NCBI GenBank assembly: GCA_963680875.1
Contig: OY804583.1
Location: 32,105,331 to 32,169,330 of the forward strand
Source: Bathymodiolus brooksi
Lineage: Eukaryota; Mollusca; Bivalvia; Mytilida; Modiolidae
Reading direction: 5' to 3'
DNA length: 64,000 bases
The first letter of the stretch is position 1. Each line of letters begins with the position of its first letter. Below are positions 55,180 through 64,000 of this stretch, piece by piece. A model generated the notes under the pieces. That model searched no databases. It saw nothing but the letters and a program-made list of their open reading frames with translations, and was not told where the DNA came from. Position numbers and translations under genes: made by a program.

Positions 55180-58100
55180 TATCAAGTATGCTATATGAGA
55201 TATAAGATTTCAAAATTTTAATAAAATTGTAAATATAATCCCCTAAAAAAGGGGGGATTGAATAAGAAACGTCACATTTCTATGCTTAAGGTTAAATTAT
55301 ATTTGTTTTCTTTATTTTTAAAATTTTGTTTTGGTAGAAGTGGTGCGTTTCTTTGTAACTTATGGTCTTGCTAGAAACAAAAACAGGCTCTGTAAAGGAT
55401 GGGATAACAGAATTGTACAAAAATAAAAACAAAAAAAAACATGTGTAAATAAAATTAAAAAAAAAAAAATGTAAGCAGAACCTGTTCTTTTAAATTTTGG
55501 AGGGAATTTAATAAACAAAAAGTAAAATTCTAGCCAGACCACCAATCAGTTATTTTTGTATATGTGAGATAAAGACTTCAACATTTTAATAAAATTGTAA
55601 ATATAATCCCCTAAAAAAAGGGGGATTGAATAAGAAACGTCACATTTCTATGCTTAAGGTTAAATTATATTTGTTTTCTTTATTTTTAAAATTTTGTTTT
55701 GCTAGAAGTGGTGCGTTTCTTTGTAACTTATGGTCTTGCTAGAAACAAAAACAGGCTCTGTAAAGGATGGGATAACAGAATTGTACAAAAATAAAAACAA
55801 AAAAAAACATGTGTAAATAAAATTAAAAAAAAAAAATGTAAGCAGAACCTGTTCTTTTAAATTTTGGAGGGAATTTAATAAACAAAAAGTAAAATTCTAG
55901 CCAGACCACCAATCAGTTATTTTTGTATATGTGAGATAAAGACTTCAACATTTTAATAAAATTGTAAATATAATCCCCTAAAAAAAGGGGGATTGAATAA
56001 GAAACGTCACATTTCTATGCTTAAGGTTAAATTATATTTGTTTTCTTTATTTTTAAAATTTTGTTTTGGTAGAAGTGGTGCGTTTCTTTGTAACTTATGG
56101 TCTTGCTAGAAACAAAAACAGGCTCTGTAAAGGGTGGGATAACAGAATTGTACAAAAATTAAAAAAAAAAAAAATGTGTAAATAAAATTAAAAAAAAAAA
56201 AAAATGTAAGCAGAACCTGTTCTTTTAAATTTTGGAGGGAATTTAATAAACAAAAAGTAAAATTCTAGCCAGACCATCAACCAGTTATTTTTGTATATGT
56301 GAGAAAAAAAGACTACATTTTAATAAAATTGTAAATATAATCCCCTAAAAAAAGGGGGATTGAATAAGAAACGTCACATTTCTATGCTTAAGGTTAAATT
56401 ATATTTGTTTTCTTTATTTTTAAAATTTTGTTTTGCTAGAAGTGGTGCGTTTCTTTGTAACTTATGGTCTTGCTAGAAACAAAAACAGGCTCTGTAAAGG
56501 ATGGGATAACAGAATTGTACAAAAATTAAAAAAAAAAAAAATGTGTAAATAAAATTAAAAAAAAAAAAAAATGTAAGCAGAACCTGTTCTTTTAAATTTT
56601 GGAGGGAATTTAATAAACAAAAAGTAAAATTCTAGCCAGACCACCAATCAGTTATTTTTGTATATGTGAGATAAAGACTTCAACATTTTAATAAAATTGT
56701 AAATATAATCCCCTAAAAAAAGGGGGATTGAATAAGAAACGTCACATTTCTATGCTTAAGGTTAAATTATATTTGTTTTCTTTATTTTTAAAATTTTGTT
56801 TTGGTAGAAGTGGTGCGTTTCTTTGTAACTTATGGTCTTGCTAGAAACAAAAACAGGCTCTGTAAAGGATGGGATAACAGAATTGTACAAAAATTAAAAA
56901 AAAAAAAAATGTGTAAATAAAATTAAAAAAAAAAAAAAATGTAAGCAGAACCTGTTCTTTTAAATTTTGGAGGGAATTTAATAAACAAAAAGTAAAATTC
57001 TAGCCAGACCATCAACCAGTTATTTTTGTATATGTGAGAAAAAAAGACTACATTTTAATAAAATTGTAAATATAATCCCCTAAAAAAAGGGGGATTGAAT
57101 AAGAAACGTCACATTTCTATGCTTAAGGTTAAATTATATTTGTTTTCTTTATTTTTAAAATTTTGTTTTGCTAGAAGTGGTGCGTTTCTTTGTAACTTAT
57201 GGTCTTGCTAGAAACAAAAACAGGCTCTGTAAAGGATGGGATAACAGAATTGTACAAAAATAAAAACAAAAAAAAACATGTGTAAATAAAATTAAAAAAA
57301 AAAAATGTAAGCAGAACCTGTTCTTTTAAATTTTGGCGGGAATTTAATAAACAAAAAGTAAAATTCTAGCCAGACCACCAATCAGTTATTTTTGTATATG
57401 TGAGATAAAGACTTCAACATTTTAATAAAATTGTAAATATAATCCCCTAAAAAAAGGGGGATTGAATAAGAAACGTCACATTTCTATGCTTAAGGTTAAA
57501 TTATATTTGTTTTCTTTATTTTTAAAATTTTGTTTTGGTAGAAGTGGTGCGTTTCTTTGTAACTTATGGTCTTGCTAGAAACAAAAACAGGCTCTGTAAA
57601 GGATGGGATAACAGAATTGTACAAAAATTAAAAAAAAAAAAAATGTGTAAATAAAATTTAAAAAAAAAAAAAATGTAAGCAGAACCTGTTCTTTTAAATT
57701 TTGGAGGGAATTTAATAAACAAAAAGTAAAATTCTAGCCAGACCATCAACCAGTTATTTTTGTATATGTGAGAAAAAAAGACTACATTTTAATAAAATTG
57801 TAAATATAATCCCCTAAAAAAAGGGGGATTGAATAAGAAACGTCACATTTCTATGCTTAAGGTTAAATTATATTTGTTTTCTTTATTTTTAAAATTTTGT
57901 TTTGCTAGAAGTGGTGCGTTTCTTTGTAACTTATGGTCTTGCTAGAAACAAAAACAGGCTCTGTAAAGGATGGGATAACAGAATTGTACAAAAATAAAAA
58001 CAAAAAAAAACATGTGTAAATAAAATTAAAAAAAAAAAATGTAAGCAGAACCTGTTCTTTTAAATTTTGGAGGGAATTTAATAAACAAAAAGTAAAATTC

Positions 58101-60715
58101 TAGCCAGACCACCAATCAGTTATTTTTGTATATGTGAGATAAAGACTTCAACATTTTAATAAAATTGTAAATATAATCCCCTAAAAAAAGGGGGATTGAA
58201 TAAGAAACGTCACATTTCTATGCTTAAGGTTAAATTATATTTGTTTTCTTTATTTTTAAAATTTTGTTTTGGTAGAAGTGGTGCGTTTCTTTGTAACTTA
58301 TGGTCTTGCTAGAAACAAAAACAGGCTCTGTAAAGGGTGGGATAACAGAATTGTACAAAAATTAAAAAAAAAAAAAATGTGTAAATAAAATTAAAAAAAA
58401 AAAAAAATGTAAGCAGAACCTGTTCTTTTAAATTTTGGAGGGAATTTAATAAACAAAAAGTAAAATTCTAGCCAGACCATCAACCAGTTATTTTTGTATA
58501 TGTGAGAAAAAAAGACTACATTTTAATAAAATTGTAAATATAATCCCCTAAAAAAAGGGGGATTGAATAAGAAACGTCACATTTCTATGCTTAAGGTTAA
58601 ATTATATTTGTTTTCTTTATTTTTAAAATTTTGTTTTGCTAGAAGTGGTGCGTTTCTTTGTAACTTATGGTCTTGCTAGAAACAAAAACAGGCTCTGTAA
58701 AGGATGGGATAACAGAATTGTACAAAAATTAAAAAAAAAAAAAATGTGTAAATAAAATTAAAAAAAAAAAAAAATGTAAGCAGAACCTGTTCTTTTAAAT
58801 TTTGGAGGGAATTTAATAAACAAAAAGTAAAATTCTAGCCAGACCACCAATCAGTTATTTTTGTATATGTGAGATAAAGACTTCAACATTTTAATAAAAT
58901 TGTAAATATAATCCCCTAAAAAAAGGGGGATTGAATAAGAAACGTCACATTTCTATGCTTAAGGTTAAATTATATTTGTTTTCTTTATTTTTAAAATTTT
59001 GTTTTGGTAGAAGTGGTGCGTTTCTTTGTAACTTATGGTCTTGCTAGAAACAAAAACAGGCTCTGTAAAGGATGGGATAACAGAATTGTACAAAAATTAA
59101 AAAAAAAAAAAATGTGTAAATAAAATTAAAAAAAAAAAAAAATGTAAGCAGAACCTGTTCTTTTAAATTTTGGAGGGAATTTAATAAACAAAAAGTAAAA
59201 TTCTAGCCAGACCATCAACCAGTTATTTTTGTATATGTGAGAAAAAAAGACTACATTTTAATAAAATTGTAAATATAATCCCCTAAAAAAAGGGGGATTG
59301 AATAAGAAACGTCACATTTCTATGCTTAAGGTTAAATTATATTTGTTTTCTTTATTTTTAAAATTTTGTTTTGCTAGAAGTGGTGCGTTTCTTTGTAACT
59401 TATGGTCTTGCTAGAAACAAAAACAGGCTCTGTAAAGGATGGGATAACAGAATTGTACAAAAATAAAAACAAAAAAAAACATGTGTAAATAAAATTAAAA
59501 AAAAAAAATGTAAGCAGAACCTGTTCTTTTAAATTTTGGCGGGAATTTAATAAACAAAAAGTAAAATTCTAGCCAGACCACCAATCAGTTATTTTTGTAT
59601 ATGTGAGATAAAGACTTCAACATTTTAATAAAATTGTAAATATAATCCCCTAAAAAAAGGGGGATTGAATAAGAAACGTCACATTTCTATGCTTAAGGTT
59701 AAATTATATTTGTTTTCTTTATTTTTAAAATTTTGTTTTGGTAGAAGTGGTGCGTTTCTTTGTAACTTATGGTCTTGCTAGAAACAAAAACAGGCTCTGT
59801 AAAGGATGGGATAACAGAATTGTACAAAAATTAAAAAAAAAAAAAATGTGTAAATAAAATTTAAAAAAAAAAAAAATGTAAGCAGAACCTGTTCTTTTAA
59901 ATTTTGGAGGGAATTTAATAAACAAAAAGTAAAATTCTAGCCAGACCATCAACCAGTTATTTTTGTATATGTGAGAAAAAAAGACTACATTTTAATAAAA
60001 TTGTAAATATAATCCCCTAAAAAAAGGGGGATTGAATAAGAAACGTCACATTTCTATGCTTAAGGTTAAATTATATTTGTTTTCTTTATTTTTAAAATTT
60101 TGTTTTGCTAGAAGTGGTGCGTTTCTTTGTAACTTATGGTCTTGCTAGAAACAAAAACAGGCTCTGTAAAGGATGGGATAACAGAATTGTACAAAAATAA
60201 AAACAAAAAAAAACATGTGTAAATAAAATTAAAAAAAAAAAATGTAAGCAGAACCTGTTCTTTTAAATTTTGGAGGGAATTTAATAAACAAAAAGTAAAA
60301 TTCTAGCCAGACCACCAATCAGTTATTTTTGTATATGTGAGATAAAGACTTCAACATTTTAATAAAATTGTAAATATAATCCCCTAAAAAAAGGGGGATT
60401 GAATAAGAAACGTCACATTTCTATGCTTAAGGTTAAATTATATTTGTTTTCTTTATTTTTAAAATTTTGTTTTGGTAGAAGTGGTGCGTTTCTTTGTAAC
60501 TTATGGTCTTGCTAGAAACAAAAACAGGCTCTGTAAAGGATGGGATAACAGAATTGTACAAATACAAAAACAAACAAAAACCACGTGCAAATATAAATAT
60601 AAAAAAAAAAAAAAAAAAAAAATGTAAGCAGAACCTGTTCTTTTAAATTTTGGAGGGAATTTAATAAACAAAAAGTAAAATTCTAGCCAGACCATCAACC
60701 AGTTATTTTTGTACT
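55180..60715. repeat. 367-bp satellite array, 15 monomers, 6-mer higher-order repeat
   Basis: The landmark TCCCCTAAAAAAAGGGGG occurs at 55239, 55607, 55974, 56341, 56709, 57076, 57443, 57810, 58177, 58544, 58912, 59279, 59646, 60013 and 60380, a spacing of 367-368 bp. Odd monomers have GGTAGAAGTGG and even monomers GCTAGAAGTGG without exception. Rare variants recur exactly six monomers apart (AAAGGGTGGG in monomers 3 and 9; TTGGCGGGAA in 6 and 12; AAATTTAAAA in 7 and 13), giving a 2203-bp period. The last monomer has a distinct A-rich stretch. Each monomer carries a CCCCT/AGGGG hairpin. A 61-65-aa minus-strand ORF occurs in some copies only. Confidence 0.96.
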
Positions 60716-60719
60716 AGTT

Positions 60720-61955
60720 ATGTCATGTCAGTCTACTTGGTTTAAAGTACTTTAAAGTTTTATACTTTTCAAAATTCCAAGTCTTTAAGTATATTTTTTG
60801 TCGAATTTAATTTACATTTACATAAAAAAAAACATTGTCAAAAATTAATGAGTCTTTCAAAAAATTTTAAATTGTATATGGTAATCTATTTTTTTAGCTT
60901 TAAACCAGGTAAGTAATGAATTAACTTTTTTTTTTGCTGTAATAAAATGTGTATAAAAATTATCAAGAGTTATCGCCCTTTAAATATTTTGAATTTGAAT
61001 GTTTGCTTATAAAATTGTATAAATATGAATGTTGTACTATTACAGGAATATGGAAGCAAGGTTCAGCATATTTTGTGGTAAAAACCTATAAAATATGGTT
61101 TGGTCCCGACTTTTAGTTCTCTAATAGTCCAATTATTCCAATAATTATCATAGGTGCAGAACACTTTCTAATTGTTGTCATAGTACTTACATTGATTCAG
61201 AAAGTGGAGATTCAGATGTTTTATCTTTAACATTTAATTTTTTTAAATCATTTTCAAAAATAATTCCATTTTAGAAATTTCAGTAAACTTTAATCTTGAA
61301 TTTTTTTTAAATATTTTAAAAATAAATTATAAGCCGATACATTTTTGAGAGATGAGTAATAATTGTTTGTTAAATTTATTTATTGTCTTGCTTGTTTTGT
61401 TGTAAGCCTCAGCTAACCGAGCACTGCATTTCTCCATCTAACAAAGCATTACATTTCCCTATCTAACTGCATTGCATTCCCCCTGCACTTTAATAGTCGG
61501 CTTAAAAATATAAATATTTATTGAAAGCCGACTATTAACATGAACAAAATGAGCAAGCTGATTGGCATAATAATTTAAATATTTGTTTTAATCTTTCAAA
61601 ATGTATCATTTTAGTCATACTTTTGGTGATTTTTAATTAAATGATTCAATAATTCTCTAAATTTCCAAAATTAAGATAAGTGCAATTATATGTATTAATT
61701 CATTACTAATGTAAATATTTTCTTTCTTTTTATTAAATTTATTTTCTGGTTTTTTTTGCAATCTGTTTTGGCATTTTTTATTGTTTTGTTTTTTAATCAG
61801 AGATCTGTCATGACACAAGACCATGATAAGTAGTATACAACAATACAAGAAATCGGGAACGCCAATGATCATTATACAAATTCTGACATGACATAAAAAT
61901 ATTGTATATATAAATTTTGTATAATTTGTAAAAGTATTCTATATGTAAAAAAAAT
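60720..61955. other. Unassigned AT-rich region with a short hairpin
   Basis: Very AT-rich. One clear hairpin at 61490-61538 (TTAATAGTCGGCTT / AAGCCGACTATTAA, 14-bp arms, ~21-nt loop). No gene supported. Confidence 0.5.
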
Positions 61956-61959
61956 GTTA

Positions 61960-62555
61960 TGCTCCCGTGACGAAGAGTCGGGGGGCATATTAATTTACCC
62001 CTGTTCATCCATCCGTTCGTCCGTCTGGATATAGATACATGGTTTGTCTGGCTATCTCCTCCTACAGTATTGGAACTACAGCTTTAATATTTTGTATGAT
62101 CTTTATACACATAATGGAGATGTGCATGTCCACAGGATTTTGATTTTCTTCAAATATTCTCAAAATTACGGGTAGTTGGACTTGGTAATTTTTTTCGTAC
62201 TAGCTGCATAAAGGGAACATGGTTTGTCCGGTTAACTCCTACAGTTTTAGAGCCACAGTTTTATCATTTTGCAGGATGTTTATACACATAATGGAGGTGT
62301 GCATGTCCACAGGATTTTGATTTTCATCAAATATTCTCAAAATGACAGGTAGTTGGACTTCATTTTCTTCTTACTAGCTACATAATGGAAACCTGGTTTG
62401 TATGGCTCCTCCTACAGTTTTTGACTTGTTTTTAATTTCTTATGGTCGGGCGGGGGCATCATTTATGTCTTAGATACACTTCCTTTTTGAAAAATCACTC
62501 CTAACAAAACAACTGTCCATAATTATCAAAGGCTGGTGCATACTTCTTTTCTAGT
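61960..62555 (+). repeat. Bivalve-type dispersed repeat (copy B)
   Basis: GCTCCCGTGACGAAGAGTCG start, then TCTCCTCCTACAGTATTGGA, TTTATACACATAATGGA (twice) and ending GGGGGCATCATTTATGTCTT, AATCACTCCTAACAAAACAA. More complete than the copy at 17691-18190. Confidence 0.78.
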
Positions 62556-62622
62556 TATGGTGTTTAACACCACTTTCAACAATATTTCAGCTATATCCTG
62601 GCAGTTCAATTAGTTGTAGTTG
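62556..62622 (+). repeat. Dispersed 'GGAGGAAACCGGAG' repeat, 5' stub
   Basis: ATGGTGTTTAACACCACTTT and CAACAATATTTCAGCTATAT only. Confidence 0.65.
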
Positions 62623-62934
62623 TGTATAATTAGAGGTAGTTATAATATTGTGTCATTGAATGGATATACAATTTTAAACCAAAGCTTTTCCCAATGGACG
62701 CCATTGGTTTTAATGCTGGGTTTAAGTATATCAAGGTGTATATACATGTATTGCCGATTTGTCATATTTAACTTTATTGTATTAAATATAATTGTATAAT
62801 ATATCTAAATATTTATGTTGTATTAAATCGACAGCTAAGAAAAAAAGTTGAGACATGCATCGAGCTGGTCATTAAACTTTAGTTTTTGTTGTGTTTTTCA
62901 TGATAAGGGTGTGCTTGAATGAAGATGAGACCTT

Positions 62935-63410
62935 TAAGGGTTGTGAGGTATTATCATCACTTGATGTCCATCCCTCTGTCATCCGTAAACTTCTAAATTT
63001 TAATTTCTTTCCTGAAACCACTGGACCAATTGTATCCAAACATGGTAGGAGTTGATAGTTCTCTAAAAAGTATTTAGTTCACCAGGGCTGAATGCTGAAA
63101 TGAACTTTTCCCATCACTTTGTGTCTGTTGTTTGTCATCCGTTAACTTTTCACATTTTGATCTTTTCAACAACCACTGGGTCAAGTTGGACCAAACTTTG
63201 ATGTGATACTTTTTGAATGCTCCTCTTCCAAAATTATGTCTGGTAACCTTGCCTAATATTAAAGATGGCTGCCAAGGCTTCCGATTGGTTGAAAAAGTGG
63301 TAATCTTTGAAAATCTTTAGAACCACGGGACGGATTGAAACCAAATTTTTAGTCAAAATGCAGGAACTGCTCATCCTCTAGGAGCAGATGAGATCATCCT
63401 CAATTCAGAT
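62935..63410 (+). repeat. Diverged relatives of the 42.8-kb element
   Basis: TCATCCGTAAACTTCTAAAT, GAAACCACTGGACCAATTG, TTAGTTCACCAGGGCTGAAT and GTCATCCGTTAACTTTTCAC resemble the head of the 42798-44740 element, in two decayed copies. Confidence 0.6.
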
Positions 63411-63661
63411 CATTGTTTTTACCCAGTTGGATATACAAATTACAATATGTTGTGTCTTCTAATTCAAATTGATTTTAATTGAATTTGTCAAGAAATACTA
63501 GCAAGTTTTTTTTATTCAGAAAACTTAATAATCATGCCGTTTTCTGTACTAGGCCTAATATACCACTGCAGTGGCGTTAACTCATGGGCATGATGTGCAG
63601 TTGCCCGGGGGCCTACGAGCATAGGGGTCACATGCTAATCTATGGATGATGTATTTTTTAA

Positions 63662-64000
63662 TGTTTGTAACTTATGGTCTTGCTAGAAACAAAAACAGGC
63701 TCTGTAAAGGATGGGATAACAGAATTGTACAAAAACAACAACAAAAAACATACACAAATATAAAAAAAAAAGAAACCAAAATGTAAGCAGAACCTGTTCT
63801 TTTAAATTTTGGAGGGAATTTAATAAACAAAAAGTAAAATTCTAGCCAGACCACCAATCAGTTATTTTTTTATATCTGAGATAAAAAGACCAACATTTTA
63901 ATAAAATTGTAAATATAATCCCCTAAAAAAAGGGGGATTGAATGAGAAACATCACATTTCTATGCTTAAGGTTAAATTATATTTGTTTTCTTTATTTTTA
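63662..64000. repeat. Outlying satellite monomer, runs off the right edge
   Basis: Starts mid-monomer at GTAACTTATGGTCTTGCTAG and contains CAACATTTTAATAAAATTG and the TCCCCTAAAAAAAGGGGG landmark at 63919. Diverged from the main array in its A-rich part (AACAACAACAAAAAACATAC). A second array may begin here. Confidence 0.9.

Overview
This window is nuclear DNA of an invertebrate animal, most likely a bivalve mollusc. It is AT-rich, its genes are split by introns, and it is packed with non-LTR retrotransposons, tRNA-derived SINEs ending in (ACTC)n, minisatellites and inverted-repeat elements of the kind common in bivalves. There are no operons or bacterial signals. The species assignment is inference from repeat style and from an animal-type ALDH8A1 gene.

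Layout. Positions 1-8244 (minus strand) hold the 5' half of an ALDH8A1-like gene (2-aminomuconic semialdehyde dehydrogenase, kynurenine pathway). Four exons join in phase, and the rest lies beyond the left edge. Its introns carry three minisatellites, several SINEs and a perfectly palindromic 100-bp element. Positions 8607-12578 are a 3.97-kb fold-back transposon with 1.3-kb inverted arms and a 9-bp target duplication. From 12.6 to 18.2 kb there are decayed LINEs, a SINE, a Cys-rich coding fragment and bivalve-type dispersed repeats. A 41-bp minisatellite (18.48-19.56 kb) is split by a 443-bp inverted-repeat element that carries the start of a RecQ-like helicase reading frame. A LINE with one frameshift lies at 21.0-23.56 kb. 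From 23.7 to 35.6 kb there are further LINE fragments and dispersed repeats.

Positions 26857-27004 look like a TATA promoter plus a short first coding exon. Its splice phase matches a terminal exon at 47121-47718 encoding a basic, Pro/Val-rich repeat protein; the join is inferred. The proposed 20-kb intron would contain a Tx1/L1-like LINE (35656-40515, with a 15-bp target duplication and a nested insertion), a TTAA-flanked 989-bp element with an exon-like ORF, and a 332-bp tandem array. From 50.2 to 55.1 kb, three small plus-strand exons in compatible phase may form another unrecognised gene, with a decayed duplicate of one exon.

From about 55.18 to 60.72 kb there is a satellite array of fifteen ~367-bp monomers. 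They alternate between two types and are organised into a six-monomer, 2203-bp higher-order repeat. A further copy runs off the right edge at 63.66-64.0 kb.

The genes do not form a pathway together. The main biological story is mobile-element activity: three elements with 9-bp target duplications (Mutator-like by that criterion), two elements that appear to carry host-like coding fragments, and nested insertions that give a relative chronology.
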